Notes under the pieces: generated by a model
What the model was told of the DNA's origin: nothing
The model's database searches: none
The model's input: the letters and a program-made list of their open reading frames with translations, nothing else
Made by a program: the position numbers and the translations under genes
Assembly: GCA_017469925.1 (NCBI GenBank)
Contig: JAFUFK010000001.1
Location: forward strand, 40,229 to 104,228
Source: Bacteroidaceae bacterium
GTDB lineage: Bacteria; Bacteroidota; Bacteroidia; Bacteroidales; Bacteroidaceae
Reading direction: 5' to 3'
DNA length: 64,000 bases
Shown: piece by piece, positions 25,201 through 33,400 of the stretch
Position numbering within the stretch: the first letter of the stretch is position 1
Layout: each line of letters starts with the position of its first letter

Positions 25201-26890
25201 TATAAAGGTTTATCAGCCCCTTGCCGTTGCGAAGGTCGGCTGTCAGTTGTATGTTGTCGAGGTCGTTGTGACCATAGCGCAGGTGGTCGATGTCGATATT
25301 GGCCTTCAGACGCGAGCGGGCCGACAGGAAGTCGGTCCCCTGCCCGCTGATGTGGGCCTTTCCCGTCAGGGTGTAGAGCGAATCCTTGGGTAGGAAGTTG
25401 TGGAGGTTGAGATTGCGAACGCTGACGTCGGCCTGGTAGGTCTCGCTGCGGGTGTCGTAGCTGCCGCGCACCAGTGCTACGCCACGTCCTTGCGTGAGGC
25501 GCAGGTCGGCGGCGTATTTCGACCCCTGCATGCCGGCCTTGCCCGATATCCCCATCTTAGGCAGACGCACGGAAGCGGGCAACCCTAGCATGTGACGTAG
25601 CAGCGAGAGGTCGAAGGTCTGCATGTTCATGTCGAGGTCGGCGCCCAGGTGGTCGGGATCGAGCAGATTGGTCAGGGTGCCACTGAACTCGGTATCCACC
25701 ATCGGGGAAACCATCAGGCGACCGCGTTCCACCTGCATGCGGTCCACGTTGCCACGTGCACGGGCCGATAGCGTAATGGGGTCGTTGGGGATGAGTTTGC
25801 GTTGTTCCTTGGTAAGATAGCGACCAACTATCGTAAGCAGGTCTTGCCGGCCAATGGTGGCGTCGAGGTCAACGTCCATGGTCCCGTGCTCGCCTGAGGT
25901 GAGTGACGACCAATCGAGATCTACATTGGCCTTGACTTGGCTGTGGGGCGTGACGAGTGCCAGGTCGGGCGATTGCAGGTGTGAGTCGTCGAGCCGTATG
26001 TTGCCCGTCAGCGACGAAATCTCCAGGCCGCTCTGCTCGCGGCCGCTACATTCCTTGACGTGGAGGCTCAAGTTGTTGCCTTCCTGCTGATAGAAGAGAT
26101 TTTCCACGTCGAGCCGTACCGGGCGCAGGGCAAGGTGGTTGTAGTCGAGTCCCTCGGCGATGCGTGGTTCGTAGGTGTCGTAGATGAGCGAGTCGGCGTC
26201 GAGTCGGAGGTGGTCAACCTTATAGATGCCTTGGGCAAGGTTGACGTCGCCCCCCTTGACGAGCAGTTCCTTTACCCCGGCCCTGACCGTAAGCGAGTCT
26301 CCGACGGTGTGGAAGGCTACACGCGTCTGGCGCGCCCCGATGTCGCCCAATCCGATACTCCACTCTATAGGGGAGGATTCGGTGGTATCGACCACCGTGG
26401 TATCGCGCAGGGCAATATCGACATCGCACTGGTCCAGTTGCAGTGTGGTGAGTTCTGCCCGTTTGTCGCGTAGCGAAATGTCGTTGGCATCGACGTGGAG
26501 GTTGCCCAGCCGGCCCTTGACACGGACGGTAGCAATGAGGTCGCGTGTGTCGAGCACGCCCTCTTGCAGGTCGAGGGCCTCTACGCCGATGTGCCGATCG
26601 AGCAACCTACGCAGGTTGAGATCGACGATGGCATGCTGCACCGAGAGCACCGTGTCGAGTGGGGTAGTGGCCGTAAGTTGCTGCAGGTCGAGGTCGAGGG
26701 GGAATTTGATGCGAATACGTTCGAGCCGTATGTCCATGCCTGTCTGTTCCGAGGCATAGGCCGCCACCTTCTGCACAGCCCACTGCTGGACAGGAGGCAG
26801 GTAAAAAAGTGCCACAAGGAGCAGGACAAGCACCACGGGGGTGAGCAAAATGCCTGCAATCCAAAGGCCAATTTTCTTCCGGCGTCGCAT
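22298..26890 (-). CDS. TamB-like AsmA-type translocation/assembly protein
   Basis: A 1,530-residue protein with a single N-terminal membrane anchor (about residues 7-30), a long beta-helical AsmA-like body full of short repeats, and a C-terminal TamB domain (DUF490; about 1080-1500, with NALNSFLQTQIAAIS and RFWGNRISLIIGGKV). Such proteins form a hydrophobic groove bridging the inner and outer membranes. The tamA-like gene follows after 12 bp, as expected. The last residues KPTPAPSLNGGE and the stop codon are supplied by a palindromic element (22300-22334), so the original C-terminus has been replaced or extended. Confidence 0.9.
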   Translation of the reverse strand: MRRRKKIGLWIAGILLTPVVLVLLLVALFYLPPVQQWAVQKVAAYASEQTGMDIRLERIRIKFPLDLDLQQLTATTPLDTVLSVQHAIVDLNLRRLLDRHIGVEALDLQEGVLDTRDLIATVRVKGRLGNLHVDANDISLRDKRAELTTLQLDQCDVDIALRDTTVVDTTESSPIEWSIGLGDIGARQTRVAFHTVGDSLTVRAGVKELLVKGGDVNLAQGIYKVDHLRLDADSLIYDTYEPRIAEGLDYNHLALRPVRLDVENLFYQQEGNNLSLHVKECSGREQSGLEISSLTGNIRLDDSHLQSPDLALVTPHSQVKANVDLDWSSLTSGEHGTMDVDLDATIGRQDLLTIVGRYLTKEQRKLIPNDPITLSARARGNVDRMQVERGRLMVSPMVDTEFSGTLTNLLDPDHLGADLDMNMQTFDLSLLRHMLGLPASVRLPKMGISGKAGMQGSKYAADLRLTQGRGVALVRGSYDTRSETYQADVSVRNLNLHNFLPKDSLYTLTGKAHISGQGTDFLSARSRLKANIDIDHLRYGHNDLDNIQLTADLRNGKGLINLYSNNDILVADACANVRLDKKLTYADFNLALSRIDLQALGITSKPMRIAMNTQIDGNTNLRDTHEARGTIKAIQLDVEEGTFYPSDIDLAVLLAPDTLHADITSGDFDLQAASHEGVEELMKKFNQFYDETQRQFAAHAIDQDTLKSLLPQFSMRLKSGPDNTVAQIIKTMGYTYDRLRLNLDCDPTVGINGDGYLHALNTGAILLDTISWHVYQDTTNVVRLGARVKNGPRNKQVVFESNLAAELTPTGADAAIQFYDAKGKKGVDIGTQLIIEDDGYRVHLHPLNPVIAYRNFTLNKDNYILLHDDKHIEADVDLLADDGTGFKLYSIPNEEALQDITLSIHDFNMGELSAILPYMPNIEGLLAGDFHLVQDEKSMSVLVDANVRDLAYEGARMGNVGLNAVYLPNSDGTHYVDGIVSQNNREVMLLTGTYNPEGEGTIDAQATLQRLPLELANGFIPDQMAYLDGYVTGELDVTGSVSKPILNGTIATDSMYLNSEMYSLHLRFPDDTIAIRQSNLDLNRIEAYSTGRNPLVLDGTINFRNTDRIALNLSLSARDFELINAPKNQKAVAYGKVYVNLGARLTGTLNDLILRGKLDVLGDTDVTYVLTDSPLSAEDHLAELVTFVDFSDTTAVEVVKTSPQNIDMLMDIGIEQAAQVHCLLSTDGTNHIELEGGGDLTMTYTTQDGLKLYGRYTIVSGLMNYSLMVVALKNFAIQNGSYVEFTGDISNPKLNISASERVKTTVYEDNVPRSVNFDVGLAVSQTLENMGLEFTLEAPSDMTISNQLASMSPEERGKVAVTMLATGMYLTEGGNGTSGFSATNALNSFLQTQIAAISNRALSTIDLNFGVDNTNTATGATQTDYSFSFAKRFWGNRISLIIGGKVSSGSEAQNTGQSIINNISIEYRLDKSATRYVRVYYDRNTESLLEGEVTEMGAGIVLRKKSTRLGELFIFKKNKPTPAPSLNGGE
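22300..22334. repeat. Palindromic element forming the TamB C-terminus
   Basis: ACTCCCCTCCATTCAGGGAG followed by GGGGCGGGGGTGGGT. It matches the element at 37470-37506 closely. It contains the tamB stop codon region. Confidence 0.85.
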
Positions 26891-26898
26891 AATTAGGA

Positions 26899-26906
26899 CA
26901 AAGATA
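26899..26906 (-). promoter_or_regulatory. Promoter -7 box for tamB
   Basis: TATCTTTG, only 9 bp before the ATG at 26890. With the usual spacing the transcript would begin about 4 nt before the start codon, making a nearly leaderless mRNA. Confidence 0.6.
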
Positions 26907-26950
26907 GAGATAAATTGGCAATTGCGAATTGAGATTTCGAAATAATTTCG

Positions 26951-26958
26951 TAAGTTTG
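26951..26958 (+). promoter_or_regulatory. Promoter -7 box for the cyclophilin gene
   Basis: TAAGTTTG, 20 bp upstream of the ATG at 26978. Divergent from the tamB promoter. Confidence 0.6.
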
Positions 26959-26977
26959 CCTAAAATTAGTGATAAAT

Positions 26978-27790
26978 ATGAGAAAACTGGGATTCATGTT
27001 GCTCGCTTTGTCGCTTTTGACGGCTTGCAGCGAGAAGAAAGAGAAGGAAACCGAAGCCTTGATAGAAACTTCGATGGGCGACATCCGCGTGCGCCTCTTT
27101 AACGACACGCCACGGCATCGCGACAACTTCATCCGTCTGGCCCGGGAGGGCGTGTTCGACGAGATGATGTGGCATCGTATCGTGCCCGGCCTGATGATTC
27201 AGACGGGAGACCCGACCCTGAAGCCGGGGGCGGCACCTGTGGCGGTGGATACCTCGGCCCTCCATTACACCGTTCCGCAGGAGATACGCTTCCCGAAATA
27301 CATCCATCAGCGTGGGATGTTGGCCGCGGCCCGTCAGCCAGACGACATCAACCCGAAGAAGGCCAGCAGCCCGACGCAATGGTACATCGTGACGGGCGAG
27401 AAATATACGCAGGAGTCGTTGGCGAACTTCTATCAGACATTGTACCAGGAGGCGGTGAATGCCCACTGGCGGAAGTTGCAGGACCAGTTTGCGGACCGTC
27501 TGGACCGTCTGGAGCGTAGCGACAAAGACGCGTATTATGACTTGCAGGACAGCATCCTGAGTGTGGCCGAGGTCGTTGTCTCGAACCATCCGCCACGTCC
27601 CTTCAACGACCAGCAGCGCCGGGCCTACACCACAGAGGGCGGTTGCCCGCACCTGGATGGCGAATACACCATCTTCGGCCAGGTCGTGGAAGGTATGCCC
27701 GTGGTGGAACGAATCGTGAACGTACCGACTGACGAGCGCGAGCGCCCCTTGCGCGAGGTCTTTGTGAAGCGCGTTACAATCCTTGACTGA
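26978..27790 (+). CDS. Cyclophilin-type peptidyl-prolyl isomerase, lipoprotein
   Basis: A 270-residue lipoprotein (signal MRKLGFMLLALSLLTAC, lipobox LTAC). The cyclophilin fold runs from IETSMGDIRVRLFNDTPRH to the C-terminal FGQVVEGMPVVERI. An insertion of about 85 residues in the middle (about 125-210) is typical of the Bacteroidales branch. It assists periplasmic protein folding by proline isomerisation. ATG at 26978 was preferred to a GTG three codons upstream. The last 17 bp overlap the convergent RluA-type gene. Confidence 0.9.
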   Translation: MRKLGFMLLALSLLTACSEKKEKETEALIETSMGDIRVRLFNDTPRHRDNFIRLAREGVFDEMMWHRIVPGLMIQTGDPTLKPGAAPVAVDTSALHYTVPQEIRFPKYIHQRGMLAAARQPDDINPKKASSPTQWYIVTGEKYTQESLANFYQTLYQEAVNAHWRKLQDQFADRLDRLERSDKDAYYDLQDSILSVAEVVVSNHPPRPFNDQQRRAYTTEGGCPHLDGEYTIFGQVVEGMPVVERIVNVPTDERERPLREVFVKRVTILD

Positions 27791-28448
27791 CGGCTTGCCA
27801 GAGGTGGTCGTCGGGCACTGGGGCCACGAGATCGACCGACTGGTGGGAGACGGGATGCTCGAACGCGATGCGACGGGCATGAAGCGATATGCTGCCGTCG
27901 GGGTTCGAGCGTGGAGCCCCATACTTCAGGTCGCCCTTGATGGGGCAACCAATCTTTGCCAACTGACAACGAATTTGATGATGCCGCCCAGTGTGCAGGC
28001 TGACCTCTACGAGCCAGTAGCGGTCGCTACAGGCCAGCAGGCGGTAGTCGAGAACGGCCTGTTTCGACCCCGGCACCTCGCGGTCGTAAGCCCGTGCCTT
28101 GTTGGTCCGCTCGTCGCGGGTGAGCCAATGGGTGAGGGTGCCCTCGGGCTGGGGTGGCTCGTGGGTGACGATGGCCCAATAGGTCTTCCGTACGGCCCGT
28201 GTGCGGAACATCTCGGAGAGCCGGCTGAGGGCCTTGCTGGTACGGGCAAACAGCACGATGCCGCTGACGGGGCGATCGAGCCGATGGACGACGCCCAGGA
28301 ACACGTTGCCAGGCTTCTGGTAACGCTCCTTCAGATACGACTTCACCGTCTCCGAGAGGGGGGTGTCGCCGGTCTTGTCGCCTTGGACGATTTCACCAGC
28401 CCTCTTGGAGACGATGACGATGTGGTTATCTTCGTAGAGAACTTTCAA
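27774..28448 (-). CDS. RluA-family pseudouridine synthase
   Basis: A 224-residue enzyme that isomerises uridine in rRNA or tRNA. The catalytic motif HRLDRPVSGIVLFA contains the conserved Asp, and the C-terminal LHTGRHHQIR motif is diagnostic. There is no S4 domain, as in the RluA/TruC-like short forms. The start is TTG at 28448, 6 bp after the fabG stop; no ATG fits the conserved N-terminus (KVLYEDNHIVIVSK). Likely the third gene of the tetR-fabG operon. The exact target uridine is unknown. Confidence 0.9.
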   Translation of the reverse strand: MKVLYEDNHIVIVSKRAGEIVQGDKTGDTPLSETVKSYLKERYQKPGNVFLGVVHRLDRPVSGIVLFARTSKALSRLSEMFRTRAVRKTYWAIVTHEPPQPEGTLTHWLTRDERTNKARAYDREVPGSKQAVLDYRLLACSDRYWLVEVSLHTGRHHQIRCQLAKIGCPIKGDLKYGAPRSNPDGSISLHARRIAFEHPVSHQSVDLVAPVPDDHLWQAVSQGL

Positions 28449-28454
28449 CTTATT

Positions 28455-29192
28455 CTACATATTCATGCCGCCATCGACCTGGATGACCTGGCCGCTGACG
28501 TACGAACTGAGGTCGCTGGCCAGGTACAGCGCCGTGTTGGCAATGTCCTCGACCTGACCGCCGCGGCGCAGGGGAATCTTCTTCTTCCACTCCTCGCGCA
28601 CGGTGTCGGGCAGGGCTGCCGTCATGGCCGTCTCGATGAAGCCGGGGGCAATGGCATTGGCACGAATGCCCTTGGGACCCATTTCCTGGGCGATGGACTT
28701 GGCCAGGGCGATGAGGCCAGCCTTCGAAGCTGCATAGTTGGCCTGTCCGGCATTGCCATGGACACCTACGACCGAGGCCATGTTGATGATGCTTCCGCCG
28801 CGCTGGCGCATCATGATGGGTACGCAGGCATGGATGAAGTTGAAGGCCGACTTCAGGTTGACGGCAATCACGGCATCCCACTGCTGCTCGCTCATGCGCA
28901 GCATAAGGCCGTCCTTCGTGATGCCGGCATTGTTGACGAGGATGTCAATCGAACCAAACTCCTCTTTGACCTGGGCCACCACCTGCTCCGTCTGCTGGAA
29001 ATCGGCAGCGTTCGACGCATAGCTCTTGGCCTTCACGCCCAGGGCTGCGATTTCTTTCTCAGTATCTTCGTTTACTTCGAGGTCGGTAAATGCGATGTTT
29101 GCACCTTCCTGGGCAAACTTCAAGGCAATGGCCTTGCCGATGCCTCGTGCCGCTCCCGTGATGAGGGCGGTCTTTCCAGTTAATAATCCCAT
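28455..29192 (-). CDS. fabG: 3-oxoacyl-[acyl-carrier-protein] reductase
   Basis: A 245-residue short-chain dehydrogenase of fatty-acid synthesis. The cofactor loop TGAARGIGKA, NNAG motif, catalytic Ser (near NMASVVG) and YAASK (Tyr and Lys) are all present, and the C-terminus GQVIQVDGGMNM is characteristic of FabG. It uses NADPH to reduce 3-oxoacyl-ACP. It lies 15 bp downstream of a TetR-family gene and 6 bp upstream of a pseudouridine synthase, so control by that regulator is plausible but not shown. Confidence 0.93.
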   Translation of the reverse strand: MGLLTGKTALITGAARGIGKAIALKFAQEGANIAFTDLEVNEDTEKEIAALGVKAKSYASNAADFQQTEQVVAQVKEEFGSIDILVNNAGITKDGLMLRMSEQQWDAVIAVNLKSAFNFIHACVPIMMRQRGGSIINMASVVGVHGNAGQANYAASKAGLIALAKSIAQEMGPKGIRANAIAPGFIETAMTAALPDTVREEWKKKIPLRRGGQVEDIANTALYLASDLSSYVSGQVIQVDGGMNM

Positions 29193-29207
29193 ATTGCTGT
29201 GTATTCG

Positions 29208-29819
29208 TTAGTATGTATTCTCTTCGTGTTCGTCGGGGCGGTCTATCTTGGCCATGGCGCGGTGGATGACCTGTTTCACCATGGGCCGGCTGGTGCTGAT
29301 GCTCGTCCCCAGGCGACCATAGATGTAGGGCACTTCGAGACCCTTGATGCAGAAGTGGATGATATCGACCGACAGGCGGATGTTTGTCACGTCGAACTTG
29401 CCCTGTCGGATGCCCTGCATGATAATCTGCGTGATGAGATCGACCTCGGTACGGTCGAACTCCTTGCGGACCTTCTCCACAAGCCAGATGTTGCGGAAGA
29501 ATTCGGCACGCAGGTTGCCGTTGCGCATCACGGCCTCCTTGATGAGGCTGAGGTGGGTGTAGATGAGCTGGACCAGCTTGTCCTCAGGCTCCAGGTCCTT
29601 GTCGGCCACCTGCCGCAGACGCTCGCTCATGCGCGCCATCTCCTCCTCGCTGACGGCGTAGAACATCTCCTCCTTGCTCTTGAAGTAGGTATAGAGTGTC
29701 CGGCGCCCTTTGCCAGAGGCCAAGGCAATGTCGTTCATCGTGGTGTCATCGACACCATTCTTGGCAAAAAGTTGCCGGGCGACGTCTATCAGCTTCTTTC
29801 TTGTCTTTATTGAACCCAT
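29208..29819 (-). CDS. TetR/AcrR-family transcriptional regulator
   Basis: A 203-residue regulator. The N-terminal helix-turn-helix (about residues 8-55: KLIDVARQLFAKNGVDDTTM...GKGRRTLYTYFKSKEEMF) is classic TetR. The C-terminal ligand domain has no identifiable effector. Start MGSIKTRKK was chosen because the preceding codons overlap a full promoter (TACCTTTG at 29828-29835, TTTG at 29856-29859). It lies directly upstream of fabG, suggesting control of fatty-acid genes, by analogy only. Confidence 0.9.
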   Translation of the reverse strand: MGSIKTRKKLIDVARQLFAKNGVDDTTMNDIALASGKGRRTLYTYFKSKEEMFYAVSEEEMARMSERLRQVADKDLEPEDKLVQLIYTHLSLIKEAVMRNGNLRAEFFRNIWLVEKVRKEFDRTEVDLITQIIMQGIRQGKFDVTNIRLSVDIIHFCIKGLEVPYIYGRLGTSISTSRPMVKQVIHRAMAKIDRPDEHEENTY

Positions 29820-29827
29820 ATCCGCTG

Positions 29828-29859
29828 CAAAGGTAGGTAAAAGTGGGCATTTCTGCAAA
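29828..29859 (-). promoter_or_regulatory. Promoter for the tetR-fabG operon
   Basis: TTTG (29856-29859), a 20-bp spacer, TACCTTTG (29828-29835). The start codon is only 9 bp from the -7 box, so the leader is at most a few nucleotides. Confidence 0.75.
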
Positions 29860-29906
29860 AGAAAAGCACTAATATATGCGGCAAACAGCATTTTCTCTCA
29901 CTTTTT

Positions 29907-29938
29907 TTTGGCCATATCGGATTTTCGACGTACCTTTG
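29907..29938 (+). promoter_or_regulatory. Promoter for the initiator tRNA gene
   Basis: TTTG (29907-29910), a 20-bp spacer, TACCTTTG (29931-29938). The transcript start is expected near 29944, about 10 bp before the tRNA. Confidence 0.8.
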
Positions 29939-29954
29939 CAGTCGCAAATGAGAT

Positions 29955-30027
29955 CGCGGAGTGGAGCAGTTGGTAGCTCGCCAGGCTCATAACCTGGAGG
30001 TCGCCCGTTCGAGTCGGACCTCCGCAA
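29955..30027 (+). tRNA. tRNA-fMet (initiator, anticodon CAT)
   Basis: A 73-nt cloverleaf beginning CGCGGAGTGGAGCAG with anticodon loop CTCATAA. Position 1 is C facing A in the acceptor stem (an unpaired 1:72), the hallmark of bacterial initiator tRNA. The acceptor stem otherwise pairs GCGGAG with CTCCGC. The 3' CCA is not encoded (CGA follows). It is followed by a terminator. Confidence 0.95.
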
Positions 30028-30033
30028 CGAAGC

Positions 30034-30069
30034 AAAATCCCCTGTGAGGAATACCTCGCGGGGGATTTT
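30034..30069 (+). terminator. Terminator after tRNA-fMet
   Basis: Stem AAAATCCCC / GGGGATTTT with an inner GAGG/CCTC pairing, starting 6 nt after the tRNA. Confidence 0.8.
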
Positions 30070-30107
30070 CTGTTATATACCTTAATATTTACGCATACAT
30101 GCGCGCG

Positions 30108-30222
30108 CAAGTTAACTTAACCTATGGCGACAAGTTGACATAACCTACGATGGTTGGTTAACTTAACCTGTGGCAATAGGTAAACTTAACCTGTGGCGAT
30201 AGGTTAACTTAACCCTTACGTC
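30108..30222. repeat. 23-bp tandem repeat array, locus 2 (5 units)
   Basis: Units at 30108, 30131, 30154, 30177 and 30200. The best unit reads TAGGTTAACTTAACC then TGTGGCGA. Each unit contains the near-perfect 13-bp palindrome GGTTAACTTAACC plus a 10-bp spacer. It lies between the tRNA terminator and the terminator of the large secreted protein gene. Confidence 0.92.
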
Positions 30223-30263
30223 CAACTTCCGGGCCTTCCCGGAGCGACCAGAGGATGCTTAAC

Positions 30264-30302
30264 ACGAAAAACCGCCTGCCCCCGGAATGGGGAGCAGGCG
30301 GT
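30264..30302 (-). terminator. Terminator after the 1,885-residue protein gene
   Basis: Hairpin with outer stem ACCGCCTGC/GCAGGCGGT (30271-30302), followed on the minus strand by TTTTTCG. The same outer stem is used after the PL11 gene at 46509. Confidence 0.85.
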
Positions 30303-30326
30303 AATAATTAGGATTGTCGATTAGTT

Positions 30327-30418
30327 ACTTAATCGCAACCTTGAGCTTACGCTCGAGCTTGCTCACGTTCGAACAAGCTCGAGCGAGCTCGGTTTGTTGC
30401 TCACTTAATCGCAACCTT
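30327..30418. repeat. 16-bp direct repeat flanking a GAGC/GCTC-rich palindrome
   Basis: ACTTAATCGCAACCTT occurs at 30327-30342 and 30403-30418. Between them lie 60 bp built from nested inverted repeats, including CTCGAGCTTG / CAAGCTCGAG. The inner copy encodes the present C-terminus VAIK-stop (TGA); the outer copy encodes the same residues followed by TAA. Confidence 0.85.
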
Positions 30419-33400
30419 CTTGCCGTTGATGATGTAGATACCACCCTTCACAGCCTTGCTGACGCGACGGCCGGCGAGGTCGTAAATCACAGCATTCTCC
30501 AGGTCAGCGTCAACAGCGTTGATGCCTACGGGGAAGTCGTAAGTCAGGTTGACCTTCAGGACAACTGCATCATTGGTCTCAGAACCGTCCTTGACGAATA
30601 CATAAGTAGCGGTGTAGCTTGCGGGTTCGCTGTTCTTACCCTCCATGCCACCGACCTCGTAAATCTGAGCACTCTCTCTCTCGAAGTCTGCCTTTACATA
30701 GAAGTATGCAGCATCGCCCCAATTCTGCCAGTCGCCGTCTGCATTGCGCCAGCCGTCGGTGGTACCGAGCTTGTAGTTGTCGTCGAGAGAACCATCGCTC
30801 ATGACAGCATAGATAGTCACGTCGTCAATACTTTCGACACCAAGAGTGGTGAGGATTTCGGCAATGTTGACGTCTGCCGTGAGGCCTTCGTATTGCTTGC
30901 CAGTCTCAGACTTCAGGTCAATTACCTGTTCGCCAACCTTGTTCAGGTCGTCGAAGGTTAGTTCGACGATGGGTTTCTCAACCATCTTCACGTTGATGGT
31001 GTAAACCACCTTCTTCTCGCCGTTGACCAGAGCCCACTTGAATGTGTAAACTGCGCCAAGCACATCGGCACTCCACTGGTCACATACGTCATAGCTTCCG
31101 CCCTCGACAGCCTGGAAGAACTTCACGCAGACACCTGGTGTGGAGGCAGCGTTCAGTTCAGACCACGTTGTAGCAGTTCCAGTTTCTGCAGCAAACCAGC
31201 CGTCGTACGTAGCGTAGTCGCTGATTTCGGTACCATCAGGATTAACGATGCGCAGCATGTCGGTAGTGACGGCTTCAACACCGAGGAATTCGGCTGCATC
31301 AGCAAAGTCAACCTTGAACTGCTGTGCACCATAGCCCTGACCAACATAGCGCTCAACGTCGAGAGTTAGCTCAAGCAGGTTCTCGTTGACAACGGGCAGG
31401 AGTTCAATCTTGAAGCTCTGCCATACAGTCCAGTGGTCGCCAGTGGTCTCGTCGGCCTTCAGACCGATTTCGATGTCACCAGCCTCCTCCATCGTGAAGA
31501 GAACCTCGTTCAGACCATTGCCGGCTGCGAACCAGTTGGAAGCCTGAGCACGGTTGTTGGCCGTGCCGCTGTCAACGCCAACAATCGTAGTCTGGTTCTC
31601 ACCAGCATATACGTAACCGGTCATGTCGGTACGCTGCAAGGCAGTAACGGTCAGTTTGTAGTCGCCTGCGGGCAGGGTAACAACCTGATGGAACGTAGCG
31701 GCCGACTTGTTCCAGTATTCGCAAACACCGTCAGAGGACGTACCGAAGGCGTCGCCTTCCCATCCGTCAATCTTCATCGGGGTCGGGTTCACAAGATAGA
31801 ACTCGGTAACGTCGATAGCCTTCACGGGAGTGATGCCTGCGAAGAAGGTGCGGGCAACAGCCTTCGTGCTTTCAATGGCCTCGGCGATAGCCTCTGCGGT
31901 GGTGTAGGTACCAGCCTTCAGGGCAGCCAGAGCCTCGCTGGCAGTTGCAGCAGCACCTGCCTTGTCGGTGTAGGTGTCGGTAGCGTCAACATAAGCCTGA
32001 ACCTTTGCAATCAGCTCGTCCAGAGCAGCCAGGTCGTCAACCAGAGCCTTCTGGGCAACGAGGACTGCAATCTGCTCGTCCAGAGCGTTGATAGCTTCTA
32101 CGTCGCTATCCTCCAGGTCGGTGTAGTCGGCAACACCCATGTAGGCAACAGCGGCATCGGTAAGCTCGTTGCTCGGCAGGAGATAGAACTCGGAGAACGT
32201 AAAGAACTTGTGTCCGTTAGCCTCGGTGGCACCGTTGTTGGTGTCAAGCACCGTGAAGCGGACATACTTGTAAGCCTCGCCCAGGGCAAGCTTGCCAGAG
32301 GTGTAGTCGAGAGGAGTAGCACCAGTGGGCAGACCCTCGGTCAGGGCGGTGATGTCCGTGAAGTTCTCGCCGTCCTGACTACCAGAAATCTGGATGTTGG
32401 TCGGACGGTTGTTGTCGTTCTGACTGCGCTTCTTGAAGTAAACGTAGAGGTCGGCAACGGGCTCCTCGATCTCGGCCTGCAGGTAGTGGTCGGCATCGGC
32501 ACCGGCACTCCATGAGGAGTGGAAGAAAGTAGTGTATTCGCCATCAAGCAGAGCGGCATAGGAGCCTTCCGTGCTTTCCTTAGCATTACTGGTGTACATG
32601 CTGGCATCCTGTACGAGACCCTCTACATCCTGCAACTTACCAGCCCAGGACTGAACCTTGGCAAATGCCTCGGGACGGTTGTCAACGTTCTCCTCAATCT
32701 GCCAGATGTAGTTCTGGTCGAACGAGTATTCTGCTACGGGGCCATTTTCGCCTTCGTTTACAGTCCAGAATGCCTTGGCTACCAGTGCCCAGCTGCTGTC
32801 GCCGCCAGGAGCGTTGGTTGCGCGCACGGCATACTTGCCATCCTTCAGGAAGAATACCTGAGCCTCCCAAGTGTCGCGGTTCTGGCTGACATTGGTATTG
32901 ATGTGACCTGAGTTCAGCACAGCATCATTGCCGCTCAAACCAGGATTCGTGAAGCAAACGCCTTCCATCTTGAAGCCATACTGATAAGCCTGGCCCTCTA
33001 CCTTGGCGAAGGTGAAGGTTGCAGCCTTCTTGGCCTCAGATACCAGATAACCGCTGGTGTTCAGGTAGTACTTTGTATCACCGACTTCCGTGAAGATGCG
33101 GTAGGTCTGGCCATCCTTCAGGGCAGCGAGAGCATCCTTATAGGCAGCCTCGTTGTCGTCGGCAGCATAATAAGAGAACTTGACGTTCTTGATAGCAACC
33201 CAGTTGAAGGTAGGCTCGGCGATGTTTACACCCAGCTTCAGGGCACCGTCTTCACCGACAATAGCCTTGAGGTTAACAGTCGTGTAGAGGCCCTTCATAT
33301 TGTTGTATTCAAACTTCTCGCCAACCTCAGTAAGGTCAACATTCTCCTCATTTGCAAAGAACTTGGCACCTGCTACGTCAGCACCGCTCTCGCTGTAAAC

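Noticed and set aside
30108-30222. CRISPR array
   Set aside because: The 23-bp units are directly adjacent, with no unique spacers, and no cas genes are in the window.
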